DNA of 64,000 bases from Acidobacteriota bacterium (lineage in GTDB: Bacteria > Acidobacteriota > Terriglobia > Acidiferrales > UBA7541), in the NCBI GenBank assembly GCA_013289585.1, contig JABCZR010000013.1:62001-126000 (forward strand). The letters are read 5' to 3'. A program made the translations under genes and the position numbers. Below, in pieces: positions 33,843 through 42,971 of the stretch (position 1 is the first letter of the stretch; every line of letters starts with the position of its first letter). The notes under the pieces were generated by a model. It did not search any database, was not told where the DNA came from, and saw nothing but the letters and a program-made list of their open reading frames with translations.

Positions 33843-35054
33843 ATGAGCTCGATTCTACAATCGCCGACGACAGCGGCGGGAAGGTTTGGGCCTTATGGCG
33901 GGCGGTACGTGCCCGAAACGCTGATGGTGCCGCTGTTCGAATTGGAGCGCGTGTACGAACTCGCGAAATCCGATGCTACTTTCCAGGCCCAATTCGAAGC
34001 GCTGCTGAAGAATTTCGCGGGGCGCCCCACTCCGTTGCAATTCGCGTCACGGCTTACGGAAAAACTTGGCGGGCCGCGAATTTATCTCAAGCGCGAAGAT
34101 CTGCTCCATACTGGCGCGCATAAAATCAACAATGCGATTGGCCAAGCGCTGCTCGCCGTGAAAATGGGCAAGCCCCGGATCATCGCGGAAACCGGCGCGG
34201 GCCAGCACGGAGTTGCGTCAGCTACCGTCGCTGCCCACTTCGGCCTTGAATGCGTCGTGTACATGGGCACGGAGGACATGGCGCGGCAGGCGCTGAACGT
34301 TGCCCGGATGCGCATGCTCGGCACGCAGGTTGTGGGCGTGGATTCGGGAAGCCGCACGCTGAAAGATGCCATCAACGAAGCCATGCGCGATTGGGTCACC
34401 AACGTCCGCACGACCCACTATCTTCTCGGCTCCGTGCTCGGCGCGCACCCGTATCCGACCATGGTGCGCGATTTCCAATCCGTCATCGGGCGGGAAGCTC
34501 GCGAGCAAATCCTGGTCGCCGAAAAGCGACTTCCCACGCATCTCATCGCCTGCGTGGGCGGCGGTTCGAACGCAATCGGTCTTTTTCACAATTTCATGCG
34601 CGATTCGGACGTAAAGATGATCGGCATCGAAGCCGGTGGACGCGGCGGCCAGCTCGGCGAACACGCCGCGCGCCTTGCCGCCGCGCAGGGTTTCACCGGC
34701 GCGCGTCCCGGCGTGCTCCAGGGCACCTACACCTATGTTTTGCAGAATGAAGATGGCCAGATCGCCACGACTCATTCCATCTCTGCCGGGCTGGATTATC
34801 CAGCTATCGGTCCTGAACACGCCTGGCTGGCCGACCAGCACCGCGCCGAATACTCCGCTGTCTCCGATCAAGCTGCGCTCGACGCCGCGCGCCTGCTCTC
34901 GCGCACAGAAGGCATCATCCCGGCCCTCGAATCCGCCCACGCGATCGCCGGTCTCGTCGAGCGCATCCCCAAAATGAGCAAAGACGGCCTCGTCATCCTA
35001 AGCCTCTCCGGCCGCGGCGACAAGGACATGGACACTTACTCGCGCCTGCTCTAA
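33843..35054 (+). CDS. trpB: Tryptophan synthase beta chain
   Basis: 403 residues. It joins indole and serine with PLP. The PLP Lys is in [17 protein letters not shown]; the phosphate loop is [16 protein letters not shown]; the beta-subunit [13 protein letters not shown] begins the protein, and [19 protein letters not shown] carries the catalytic Glu. Length is normal for the TrpB1 type that pairs with TrpA. trpA follows 18 bases after the stop. The translation start lies just behind the purine-rich heptamer array. Confidence 0.97.
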   Translation: MSSILQSPTTAAGRFGPYGGRYVPETLMVPLFELERVYELAKSDATFQAQFEALLKNFAGRPTPLQFASRLTEKLGGPRIYLKREDLLHTGAHKINNAIGQALLAVKMGKPRIIAETGAGQHGVASATVAAHFGLECVVYMGTEDMARQALNVARMRMLGTQVVGVDSGSRTLKDAINEAMRDWVTNVRTTHYLLGSVLGAHPYPTMVRDFQSVIGREAREQILVAEKRLPTHLIACVGGGSNAIGLFHNFMRDSDVKMIGIEAGGRGGQLGEHAARLAAAQGFTGARPGVLQGTYTYVLQNEDGQIATTHSISAGLDYPAIGPEHAWLADQHRAEYSAVSDQAALDAARLLSRTEGIIPALESAHAIAGLVERIPKMSKDGLVILSLSGRGDKDMDTYSRLL

Positions 35055-35072
35055 TCTTTCTTCCCTAAAGAA

Positions 35073-35954
35073 ATGAGTGTTGTTGCCGCCAACTCGACCC
35101 GCATCTCCAAGCGATTTGCCGAACTGCGCGCTTCGGGAGAGCTCGGTATCGTTGCCTACATCACGGCGGGCGATCCGTCTCTTGATGCCACTCTGCGGTT
35201 TGTCTTGGCTCTCGCGTCGGGGGGTGCCGACGTCATCGAACTGGGCGTACCGTTCAGCGATCCTCTTGCCGACGGTCCTACCATCCAGCGTGCCTCCGAG
35301 CGGGCTCTCAAATCCGGCACAACGCTTGCAGGAGTCATCGATGTGGTCCGCCGCGTCCGCCAATTGAAGTCCGGGTTCGTGTCGAATGAACTTCGTCCAT
35401 TGAATGAAGTGCCGATCGTGCTTTTCAGCTATTACAATCCGATATTGCAAATGGGCCTCGAAAAATTCGCATCGGCTGCAGCGGGGGCTGGCGCCGATGG
35501 CGTGCTTGCTACCGACATGACGCCGGAAGAATCGGAAGACTATCGTGATGTTCTTGCTGCGCATCACCTTGATACGATTTTTCTTGGCGCGCCGACTTCG
35601 ACCGACGAGCGCCTCGCGAAGATCGCGGCCTGCTCCTCCGGCTTTCTCTATTTGATTTCTCGAACCGGAGTCACCGGCGCAAAGGATGCTCTTCCCGACG
35701 ATCTGCCGGCCCTCCTCCGGCGGGCTCGCAAAGCTACGCAGCTTCCTATCGCAGTTGGATTTGGCATCTCGCTGCCCGGACACGTATCCGTTCTTGGCGG
35801 CCTTGCGGACGCGGCGGTCATTGGCTCCGCGCTCGTCTCTGAAATCGAAAATGCGAAATCCGTGGATGCCGCTGCTGCCGCGCTGGGCGATCGAATCCGT
35901 GCGCTCAAGGATGCCGCGCGCCACGGCCTTTCCCGGCGCGAGGGGGCGCCATGA
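35073..35954 (+). CDS. trpA: Tryptophan synthase alpha chain
   Basis: 293 residues, TIM barrel. Catalytic Glu and Asp are in VIELGVPFSDPLADGPTIQ; LFSYYNPILQMG, DGVLATDMTPEE, and YLISRTGVTGAK are the further signature segments. It cleaves indole-3-glycerol phosphate and passes indole to TrpB. The gene is slightly long for the family because of 15 extra N-terminal residues. Its stop overlaps the start of the chorismate mutase gene (ATGA, 35951-35954). Confidence 0.97.
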   Translation: MSVVAANSTRISKRFAELRASGELGIVAYITAGDPSLDATLRFVLALASGGADVIELGVPFSDPLADGPTIQRASERALKSGTTLAGVIDVVRRVRQLKSGFVSNELRPLNEVPIVLFSYYNPILQMGLEKFASAAAGAGADGVLATDMTPEESEDYRDVLAAHHLDTIFLGAPTSTDERLAKIAACSSGFLYLISRTGVTGAKDALPDDLPALLRRARKATQLPIAVGFGISLPGHVSVLGGLADAAVIGSALVSEIENAKSVDAAAAALGDRIRALKDAARHGLSRREGAP

Positions 35955-36250
35955 ATTTGAGTGATTGGCGCCGCCGCATCGACGAAATCGACAAGAAACT
36001 CGTGGAACTGTTGAATGCGCGGTCGCAATGCGCGCTGGAAATCGGCAAGCTCAAGCAGGAGGCGAAGATTCCGCTGTACCAGCCGGACCGCGAAAACGAA
36101 GTGCTTTCAAACGCCGAGCGCAACAATCCTGGCCCGCTGACGGACGCTGCGATTCGCCGGCTGTTCGAACGTATTATTGATGAAGCTCGCGCAGCCGAAC
36201 GCGACGCCATGCATTCCGGCGACGCCGGCAAAAAAGGCGGGAATGAATGA
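35951..36250 (+). CDS. Monofunctional chorismate mutase, AroQ type
   Basis: 99 residues, all helical. It rearranges chorismate to prephenate. The AroQ pattern is seen: RRRIDEIDKKLVELLNARSQ, IGKLKQEAKIPLYQPDRENE and the last helix AIRRLFERIIDEARAAERD. It stands free of prephenate dehydratase or dehydrogenase, unlike the fused enzymes of enterobacteria. Overlap with the trpA stop places it in the trp transcript, and the tyrA product downstream would use its prephenate. Confidence 0.9.
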   Translation: MNLSDWRRRIDEIDKKLVELLNARSQCALEIGKLKQEAKIPLYQPDRENEVLSNAERNNPGPLTDAAIRRLFERIIDEARAAERDAMHSGDAGKKGGNE

Positions 36251-36310
36251 TCCGCGACTGCAGTCTCAATACACAGGTCATCTGTAGATACGGATTTACG
36301 CTGCCATCTT

Positions 36311-36324
36311 CCGCTTCAAAGCGG
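36311..36324 (+). promoter_or_regulatory. Small hairpin in the aroF leader
   Basis: CCGCT-TCAA-AGCGG forms a 5-bp stem with a tetraloop, 25 bases before the aroF ATG. The 99-base gap between the chorismate mutase gene and aroF is the longest in this operon. No leader peptide rich in aromatic codons was found. Confidence 0.3.
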
Positions 36325-36349
36325 TGATAGAAGGAAACGGGAAACACTC

Positions 36350-37369
36350 ATGGTCATTGTGATGCAAGAAGGCGCCACGGACGCCCAAATCCAGCATGTG
36401 ATCGACCGCTTGGTCGGCAGCGGCTTCAACGTCCATCGCTCTACCGGCGAATCGCACACAGTCCTCGGTGCCGTCGGAGTCCACCGCGATTTCGACCATC
36501 GCGACTTCGAATTGTTGGAGGGCGTGCGCGAAGTCATGCGCATCACCCAGCCGTTCAAGCTGGCCAGCCGGCAGTTCAAACCGGAAGGCACGGTGGTCGA
36601 TCTTGGCCGTGGAGTAAAAATCGGCGGGCCCGAAGTTGCCATCGCCGCCGGTCCCTGTTCGGTCGAATCCCGCGAGCAAATCCTTTCGATAGCGGAAAGC
36701 ATCGCCAAGGCCGGGGCAAAAATCCTGCGCGGCGGCGCGTTCAAGCCGCGCACTTCGCCTTATGCATTTCAGGGCATGGGCGAGCCGGGGCTCAAACTGA
36801 TGCGCGAAGCCGCCGACAAATTCGGTTTGTTCACGATCAGCGAAGTGATGGACGCATCGCAGATCCAGATGATGATGGGTTACGTGGACATCTTCCAGGT
36901 CGGCGCGCGCAACATGCAAAACTACTATCTCCTGCGCGCGCTCGGCGAAATCCGCAAACCTGTCCTTTTGAAGCGCGGCATGTCCGCGACCATGGAAGAA
37001 CTCTTGATGAGTGCGGAATACATCCTCGCGGGCGGCAATTTCAACGTCATCCTCTGCGAACGCGGAATTCGTACATTTGAAACTTACACGCGCAACACTT
37101 TCGACATCGCCGCGATCCCGGTGATCAAAAAACTTTCGCACCTGCCGATGGTTGCCGATCCTTCGCATGGTACGGGGCGCCGCGACAAAGTCCCGCACAT
37201 GGCGCGCGCCGCCGTCGCCGCCGGAGCCGACGGATTGCTCATTGAAGTGCACAACGATCCCGACCACGCACTCTCGGACGGCGCGCAATCGTTGGAGCCT
37301 GGCCAGTTCGCGCAACTCATGGGCGAACTGCGCATCATCGCGCCCGCGATCGGCCGTCGCATCGCGTAG
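36350..37369 (+). CDS. aroF: 3-deoxy-7-phosphoheptulonate (DAHP) synthase, type I-beta with N-terminal regulatory domain
   Basis: 339 residues. About 70 N-terminal residues form a ferredoxin-like ACT-type regulatory domain ([20 protein letters not shown]), as in Thermotoga, then the TIM barrel: [13 protein letters not shown] (PEP site), [18 protein letters not shown] (metal and substrate Cys-free loop), [14 protein letters not shown], and [14 protein letters not shown]. It joins PEP and erythrose-4-phosphate to start the shikimate pathway. The N-terminal domain is where tyrosine or another aromatic amino acid binds to inhibit. Antisense frames over this gene are open but are shadows. Confidence 0.95.
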   Translation: MVIVMQEGATDAQIQHVIDRLVGSGFNVHRSTGESHTVLGAVGVHRDFDHRDFELLEGVREVMRITQPFKLASRQFKPEGTVVDLGRGVKIGGPEVAIAAGPCSVESREQILSIAESIAKAGAKILRGGAFKPRTSPYAFQGMGEPGLKLMREAADKFGLFTISEVMDASQIQMMMGYVDIFQVGARNMQNYYLLRALGEIRKPVLLKRGMSATMEELLMSAEYILAGGNFNVILCERGIRTFETYTRNTFDIAAIPVIKKLSHLPMVADPSHGTGRRDKVPHMARAAVAAGADGLLIEVHNDPDHALSDGAQSLEPGQFAQLMGELRIIAPAIGRRIA

Positions 37370-37372
37370 CCA

Positions 37373-38248
37373 ATGCCTGCCGGTCACCTCATCTCGCGCG
37401 TCACCATTCTTGGCACCGGCCTCATCGGGGGCTCGTTCGCACTTGCGCTGCGCAAGTATACGAAGGAGATGCACATCTCCGGCTGGGACCGCGCTGACGT
37501 GGTGCGTGCGGCGCATTCGGGCGGCGCCATCGACGAGGCTTTTTCCGGCGAACTCGCTCCTGTGCTTCACGGCGCCGATCTCATCTACATGGCCCTCCCC
37601 ATTGGGGTGACGCTCGATCTGCTGCCGGAGATCGCTCGCCGCGCTCCCGCCCATGCGATCGTCACCGACGCCTGCAGCACCAAAGTGCGGATCGCGCAAG
37701 CTGCGGAGGAGCTGTTTCCATCGGGCAATGGCCTGTTTTTCCTTGGAGGCCATCCCATGGCGGGCAGGGAACTGGCCGGCATCGGCCACGCCGACGCCGA
37801 ACTCTTTCGCGGAAACACCTATGCTCTGATCGGTGCATCTTCTCTGCAGGGAGACCAACGCGTCTCTGCGTTCGTCAAAATTCTCGAAAAAATTGGCGCG
37901 CGGCCGCTCTGGCTCGGCGCGCAGCAGCATGATTACGGAGTGGGCCTTGCTTCGCATCTCCCGCAGCTCGCGGCTGTCGCACTCGCGTCTTTTCTCTACG
38001 ATCGCCTTGACGAAAACGGGCTCCCCATTACGCTCGCCGGTCCCGGCCTTCGCGATTCGCTACGGCTCGCCGGGAGCTCGTATTCCACCTGGCGCGACAT
38101 TGTTCTGACCAATCAGGAGGTGCTCTCAGCCGCGCTCGACCTGTTCGCACGGCGGCTCGACGACCTTCGCGAGAAACTGGCGTCCCGCGAGCTTGAAGGC
38201 GACTTTGACGCCGCCAACGAACTGTACCGGCTCCTCCACAATATGTAG
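37373..38248 (+). CDS. tyrA: Prephenate dehydrogenase
   Basis: 291 residues. The NAD-binding start VTILGTGLIGGSFALALRKY, then ALPIGVTLDLLPEIA, the catalytic His region VTDACSTKVRIAQAAEELF and LGGHPMAGRELAGIGHADAE, and helical C-terminal part. It makes 4-hydroxyphenylpyruvate for tyrosine. The gene starts 3 bases after aroF. No ACT domain is fused. The operon seems to end here: the 67-base gap to the next gene has no terminator I can identify with confidence. Confidence 0.94.
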   Translation: MPAGHLISRVTILGTGLIGGSFALALRKYTKEMHISGWDRADVVRAAHSGGAIDEAFSGELAPVLHGADLIYMALPIGVTLDLLPEIARRAPAHAIVTDACSTKVRIAQAAEELFPSGNGLFFLGGHPMAGRELAGIGHADAELFRGNTYALIGASSLQGDQRVSAFVKILEKIGARPLWLGAQQHDYGVGLASHLPQLAAVALASFLYDRLDENGLPITLAGPGLRDSLRLAGSSYSTWRDIVLTNQEVLSAALDLFARRLDDLREKLASRELEGDFDAANELYRLLHNM

Positions 38249-38315
38249 CGAGGCGTGGCCGCGTTGATTCGCTGTAATCTTTCCCAGCGTCCTCGCGTCA
38301 TACCACACAGTGCCG

Positions 38316-38882
38316 ATGCATATCACTATCCTGGACCTATGCTCCTATGTTGGCCTTGCGGCCGTAGGAGCGATCACGCTGAACATGCTGCTTGGCATGC
38401 TGATGGCATTCCGGTATAGCCCGGTCCGCCAGTGGCCGCACCGGCGGCTGAATTATTTCCGCCTGCACAACTGGTCCGGATACCTCGCGCTGTCCATTTC
38501 GATTTTGCATCCTGTTGTTCTCCTGTTTGACAGGCCATCCAGGTTTCGGGTAATCGACCTGCTGTATCCGGTACATTCGCCGAGCCAGCCGCTGGAAAAT
38601 ACGATCGGCGCGGTGGCGCTCTATTTCGTCGCCGTAGTGGTTGCTACGTCCTACTTTCGGGTGCAACTGGGCCGGCGAACCTGGAAAGCCTTCCACTTCG
38701 GTATTTATGCAGCGGGAGCGGCCCTGTTTTGGCACAGTCTTTTCACGGATCCGGCACTCAAGAATTCAGCGATTGACTGGTTTGACGGGGGAAAACTTTT
38801 CGTGGAAGCTTGCCTGGTCATCGTCGCAGTAGTCGGCGCGCTGCGCTGGCGTTACGCGGTGCGCAAGGCGCATCGGCTGTGA
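38316..38882 (+). CDS. Ferric-reductase-like transmembrane haem protein
   Basis: 188 residues from ATG 38316 (GTG 38310 is the alternative). About five transmembrane segments. Candidate haem-ligand His pairs occur in FRLHNWSGYLALSISILHPV and WKAFHFGIYAAGAALFWHSL, 13-14 residues apart as in the FRE/NOX and MsrQ families. It has no flavin or NADPH domain, so it would be an MsrQ-like electron carrier without its MsrP partner, which is not in the window. Function beyond membrane electron transfer is uncertain. Confidence 0.7.
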   Translation: MHITILDLCSYVGLAAVGAITLNMLLGMLMAFRYSPVRQWPHRRLNYFRLHNWSGYLALSISILHPVVLLFDRPSRFRVIDLLYPVHSPSQPLENTIGAVALYFVAVVVATSYFRVQLGRRTWKAFHFGIYAAGAALFWHSLFTDPALKNSAIDWFDGGKLFVEACLVIVAVVGALRWRYAVRKAHRL

Positions 38883-39042
38883 TGGCCAGCGCCGATCGGA
38901 CTCGGAGATTGACGGGGCGAACTTTGCAGACTGCTCTACATTTTGTAGATGTGGGGCCTCCGCCGCGGCCGGCGGCATTCTTCGGACCAGGATTGGCACG
39001 TAACAACTGGCGGTAGTTTTGCGTCATGTCATAAGGATACAA

Positions 39043-40446
39043 ATGCACGCCCGCGCATTGACCGCAACCTTCGCCCTGGCTTTGTTCGCTAGTCCGCTGG
39101 CAGGGCAAGCTCCGCCTCAAGAAACAACTTCCATCACGCACGTCACGGTGATCGACGTCGCGACCGGCAGAAAACTCGCCGATCAAACCGTTGTCCTGCA
39201 GGGCGAGCGCATTCTTTCGGTCTCCGCCGCCGATCCTGCTGCTGCGCCTCAGGGCCGCGTCATCGACGCTCACGGTGGCTTCCTGATACCAGGCCTTTGG
39301 GACATGCATGTCCACATTCAGGACCTGGAAGATCTGCCGCTGTATATCGCCAACGGCGTGACAGGTGTTCGGCTCATGTTCGGAGCCAGGGACACGCGGG
39401 AGCTGCGCGCCAAACTTTCCACCGCGCCCGCCGGGCCGGAAGTTATTTTTGGCAGTGCGATCGTCGACGGTGATCCACCGGTCTGGCCCGGTTCCATCAT
39501 CGTGAACAAGCCCGAGGAAGCCCGGCGCACCGTCGACAACATCAAGGCCAGCGGCGCCGACTTCGTCAAAATTTACAACGGCATTCCTCGCGACGCGTAT
39601 TTCGCTCTCGCCGATGAAGCCCACAAACAGAACATTCCTTTCGTCGGCCATCTTCCTTACCAAGTCCGCGCTAGCGAAGCTTCGGATGCCGGGCAGCGTT
39701 CCATCGAACATCTGGACGGGATCGCCATAGCGTGCTCCAAAAAGGAGCAAAGCCTGATCAAGGAGCTGCGCCCCGGCAGGTATTTGGAAAAAATGAATTT
39801 ATATGTGGAGGCTTTGCACAGCTTTGACGGTGCCCAGTGCCAGACGCTGTTCGCGCAATTCAAAAAAAATGGTACCTGGCAGGTACCTACACTGGCCGTT
39901 CACCGCAGCATGGGCTGGATGAACGACAGCCACTTCACGTCTGACCCGCGGCTCGCTTATATGAGCGGCGATGTGCGCTACCGCTGGCAACCCGAAAATG
40001 ATTTTCGATTTCGGCGATGGACACCGGCGGAGTTCGAACTGCACCGCAGCCTGTTCGCCGCCGACAAGCAAATGGTCGGAATCATGTTTCGCGCGGGCGT
40101 GCCACTCTTGGCTGGCACCGACGCGATGAATCCATTTTGCTTCCCCGGCTTCAGCCTGCACGATGAGCTCGCGCTGCTGGTCGAATCCGGCCTCACTCCT
40201 CTTGCGGCGCTGCAGGCCGCCACAATCCGCCCGGCCGAATTTCTTGCGCGCGCTGAAGATTTTGGGGTAATCGCGGCCGGCAAACGCGCCGACATGGTTC
40301 TCCTGGCCGCAGATCCCCTCGCGGACATTCACAACACGACGCAGATTCAAGCCGTGTGGCTCCAAGGGAAATATTTCGACCGCGCCGCGCTGGACACGCT
40401 CCTGGCCAACGCCAAGCATCGGTCCGGCAAAGGCAAGCTCCACTAA
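39043..40446 (+). CDS. Secreted amidohydrolase-family protein
   Basis: 467 residues from ATG 39043, with AAGGA upstream; an in-frame TTG at 39019 is less likely. Signal peptide (LTATFALALFASPLAGQ), then VLQGERILSVS and the metal site LIPGLWDMHVHI, the Lys in VKIYNGI (possible carboxylated Lys), IPFVGHLPY, RSIEHLDGIA, GVPLLAGTDAMN with the metal Asp, and the closing AATIRPAEFLA and AGKRADMVLLAADPL. Substrates of these imidazolonepropionase-like enzymes are small cyclic amides or peptides. It converges on the binding protein gene at 40492. Confidence 0.86.
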   Translation: MHARALTATFALALFASPLAGQAPPQETTSITHVTVIDVATGRKLADQTVVLQGERILSVSAADPAAAPQGRVIDAHGGFLIPGLWDMHVHIQDLEDLPLYIANGVTGVRLMFGARDTRELRAKLSTAPAGPEVIFGSAIVDGDPPVWPGSIIVNKPEEARRTVDNIKASGADFVKIYNGIPRDAYFALADEAHKQNIPFVGHLPYQVRASEASDAGQRSIEHLDGIAIACSKKEQSLIKELRPGRYLEKMNLYVEALHSFDGAQCQTLFAQFKKNGTWQVPTLAVHRSMGWMNDSHFTSDPRLAYMSGDVRYRWQPENDFRFRRWTPAEFELHRSLFAADKQMVGIMFRAGVPLLAGTDAMNPFCFPGFSLHDELALLVESGLTPLAALQAATIRPAEFLARAEDFGVIAAGKRADMVLLAADPLADIHNTTQIQAVWLQGKYFDRAALDTLLANAKHRSGKGKLH

Positions 40447-40476
40447 GCCGCGCCGAAAGAGACTGGCGCGAATCTT

Positions 40477-40491
40477 CGGAGAATTACTCCG
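40477..40491. terminator. Hairpin between convergent genes
   Basis: CGGAG (40477-40481) and CTCCG (40487-40491) pair around AATTA, in the 45-base gap between the convergent amidohydrolase and binding-protein genes. Short stem and no clear T-run; weak evidence for two-way termination. Confidence 0.35.
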
Positions 40492-41883
40492 CTAGGGAAG
40501 CGGCTCCATTTTCCACTGAGCATCGATTGTTGAGTAGGAATCATTATTGACGATTACCAGATCATTCTTGAACTTTTGGCCCGCAATCCAATGCGTGAAC
40601 TTATAACCGGGGACCCACTGACCGCCGACCAGCGGAGTCTTCGCGACGTTCTTAATCGGTGTGCCGTCCCAGGCGATGTGGCCGACGATCGAATTGTAAT
40701 CGGTGACGCGGATGGCATCGCGAATCGCAGCCGGTGAGTCCACATCCTTGGTGCGCTTGAGCGCGTCGAGTCCCACTTCGAACAGCGCATGCAGAAATCC
40801 TATGGGCTGCGTCCACTGCTTCTTGGTTTCGTCTTCGTAGGCCGCGCATAATTCCGCCGCGTTCTGCCCGCTTAGGCCGGACTTAAAGGGAAAGCTTGGC
40901 GACCACCAGATTTCGGTTGTCAAATCCGCGCCACGGTCGCCCAATGCTTCCACGGCGGCGGGAAAGAGAATGGCTTTAGCGATTGAGGCTATTTTTGGTT
41001 TGAAGCCCTGCTGTCCCGCTTGCTGCCAGAAGGTGGCGAACGCCGGCGGGGGGAGCACCCCGGTCAGGATCTCCACGTTGGCTTTTTTGAACATCGCGAT
41101 CTGTGCGGAAAAATCACTGGCTGAGGATTCGAACCGTCCCGGATCGATGAGCTTGTAACCCTTCGTCTGCAGGACACTCGGGAAGCCGAACTTTGCGTCC
41201 GAGTATGCGATTCCTTCCGCGTCGTTCGGCCACAGCGCTCCCACAATTTTATTTGTCGGGAGCCCCGCCCACATGTTGGTGAAAACCGCGACCAGGTCTT
41301 CGAGTCCCCAGAAAAAATGATACGTCCACTCGAAGCCCTTTTCGGCTTTTCCGCCACGCCCGAAAAAATAGGATTGCCACGGCGCATCCGTAGTAATGCA
41401 CGGCACTCCGTTCAACTCGCACACGTCGCTGACGGGATTCACGGTTTCTCCCGTGCTGGAGGCGAGCATGAGGTCCACACGCTCGGTTTTAACCAGGTTT
41501 GTTGCCAGCTCTCCCGCCCGCTTCCTGCTGGATTCACTGTCGTTCTCGATGATCTGAATGGGGTGGCTCTTGCCATTAATCGTCAGTCCGGTGGCGACGA
41601 GCTTGCGGATCCCCGAGAGAATGAAATCCTGGCACTCTCCGAAGCGTGCCAGGGCGCCCGTCCTGGGGCCGACGAAGCCGATCTTGATCGCGCGGCCCAG
41701 CGGCGTGCTGGGCTTCCCCAGCAAAAACCTCGGCGCGGCCATCGCCAATAGCGCGGCTGCTGTGGAATTGCGTAGAAATCGCCGCCGCGTCCGTTCGCTT
41801 TGATCGGCGAGATCGAGGAGCCCGTCTTGATCCGCTTGCTCATTTTCCCGCACCAGCGGGACAACTTTCGAGTGATCCTTCAC
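40492..41883 (-). CDS. Branched-chain-amino-acid-type solute-binding protein with Tat signal, no transporter
   Basis: 463 residues from GTG 41883, which has GGGAGG 6 bases upstream; the frame continues 11 codons further. The N terminus is a long leader with the twin-arginine motif RTRRRFLRNSTAAALLAMAA. The mature part is a periplasmic binding protein, type 1 fold (IKIGFVGPRTGALARFGEC, VDLMLASSTGETVNPVSDVC, VEILTGVLPPPAFATFWQQA). Tat export suggests it folds or binds a cofactor before export. No LivHMGF genes are adjacent. It could serve a transporter elsewhere or a sensor. Ligand unknown. Confidence 0.82.
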   Translation of the reverse strand: MKDHSKVVPLVRENEQADQDGLLDLADQSERTRRRFLRNSTAAALLAMAAPRFLLGKPSTPLGRAIKIGFVGPRTGALARFGECQDFILSGIRKLVATGLTINGKSHPIQIIENDSESSRKRAGELATNLVKTERVDLMLASSTGETVNPVSDVCELNGVPCITTDAPWQSYFFGRGGKAEKGFEWTYHFFWGLEDLVAVFTNMWAGLPTNKIVGALWPNDAEGIAYSDAKFGFPSVLQTKGYKLIDPGRFESSASDFSAQIAMFKKANVEILTGVLPPPAFATFWQQAGQQGFKPKIASIAKAILFPAAVEALGDRGADLTTEIWWSPSFPFKSGLSGQNAAELCAAYEDETKKQWTQPIGFLHALFEVGLDALKRTKDVDSPAAIRDAIRVTDYNSIVGHIAWDGTPIKNVAKTPLVGGQWVPGYKFTHWIAGQKFKNDLVIVNNDSYSTIDAQWKMEPLP

Positions 41884-42202
41884 CAACGTCCTCCCAAGAA
41901 AAGCTGCTTTCTCCACACCCGTCCACTTCGTTACAAAGGCAACTTTGGTCCTAGCGCCGTTCCGGAATCAGCCTCAATGATTCAATATACGTTCAAATTT
42001 CTCGAACCGACAGAAAGTCGCGCGAAGGTCACAATAAAGTTACTAACTAGCCGGACGAATATTCATTTTGTTGGAGTATCCCGGTAGGCTGGCGGTGAGG
42101 GATCCTTGTTTCGCGAGTCACCGGTTAGCTGGTTCTACCAACAGGCGCTTTCGGCTGCATTACGGGATGAAGTAAACTCCCCTTTACATCCCGGAGCACA
42201 GT
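41884..42202. other. 319-base divergent intergenic region
   Basis: It separates the minus-strand binding protein from the plus-strand CoA-transferase genes, so both promoters should lie here. AT-rich stretches are seen near 41978-42000 and 42030-42065 but no clear -35/-10 pair. The CoA-transferase leader holds the hairpin at 42163-42193. No gene is present. Confidence 0.5.
42163..42193 (+). promoter_or_regulatory. Leader hairpin before the CoA-transferase operon
   Basis: CGGGAT (42163-42168) pairs with ATCCCG (42188-42193) and GTAAA (42172-42176) with TTTAC (42183-42187), with a GAA bulge and a 6-base loop. The outer arm ends at the ribosome site GGAG (42192-42195), 9-11 bases before ATG 42203. 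Folding would hide part of the site, so the hairpin could tune translation. Confidence 0.45.
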
Positions 42203-42913
42203 ATGGACAAACGTATCGCATCCGCTGACGCCGCCATCGCCAACCTCACCGACGGTGCCACGATACTCATGGGTGGGTTCGGCCTCTGCGGCATCCCGGA
42301 AAATCTTATCGAGGCGGTCCGCCGCAAAGGCACGAAAGACCTTACTATCGTGAGCAACAATGCCGGGGTCGATGATTTCGGCATCGGCCTGCTGCTTCAG
42401 CAGCGGCAGGTCAAGAAAATGATCTCCACCTACGTTGGCGAAAACAAACTTTTCGAGCAACTGGTGCTCAGCGGGGAATTGCAGGTGGAATTAAATCCGC
42501 AAGGCACGTTGAGCGAGCGATTGCGGGCTGGTGGCGCCGGCGTGCCGGCCTTCTACACGCCTACTGGATACGGCACCATGGTTGCCGAAGGAAAAGAAAC
42601 CCGCGAATTCGACGGCCGTCAGTACGTTCTCGAACTTGCCCTTCGTGGTAATTTCGCGTTCATCAAAGCCTGGAAAGGCGACCGCTGGGGTAATCTCATC
42701 TATCGGAGGACCGCGCGTAACTTCAATCCCATGATGGCCAGCGCCGCGGACTATGTAATCGCCGAAGTCGAGGAGCTTGTCGAACTCGGCCAGCTAGACC
42801 CGAATCAAGTTCATACGCCTGGCATTTTTGTAGACGCCATTTTCCAGGGCCAAAGCTATGAGAAACGCATTGAGCGCCGCACAGTAAGGGAAACTCTAAG
42901 GCCCGATCTTTGA
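42203..42913 (+). CDS. scoA: 3-oxoacid CoA-transferase, subunit A
   Basis: 236 residues. It moves CoA from succinyl-CoA (or acetyl-CoA) to acetoacetate or another 3-oxoacid, with subunit B. Family segments: [38 protein letters not shown], the glycine-rich [20 protein letters not shown], and [19 protein letters not shown]. It belongs to the class I CoA transferases; the catalytic Glu lies in subunit B. No other ketone-body or beta-oxidation genes are near, so substrate is inferred from the family. Confidence 0.92.
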   Translation: MDKRIASADAAIANLTDGATILMGGFGLCGIPENLIEAVRRKGTKDLTIVSNNAGVDDFGIGLLLQQRQVKKMISTYVGENKLFEQLVLSGELQVELNPQGTLSERLRAGGAGVPAFYTPTGYGTMVAEGKETREFDGRQYVLELALRGNFAFIKAWKGDRWGNLIYRRTARNFNPMMASAADYVIAEVEELVELGQLDPNQVHTPGIFVDAIFQGQSYEKRIERRTVRETLRPDL

Positions 42914-42971
42914 CCGGAGCTTTGTCTTTGACCTTGAAATAGGACTAAGTACTTACAGCCGAGAACTCCTA

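Noticed and set aside
36296-37957. 553-codon open frame on the minus strand across aroF and tyrA
   Set aside because: It is the exact antisense of two well-conserved genes; its product is His/Arg-rich with no family features, an effect of codon use in GC-rich DNA.
42914-42971. Possible insertion of a regulatory element between scoA and scoB
   Set aside because: Only 58 bases with no stem or repeat; an ordinary spacer.
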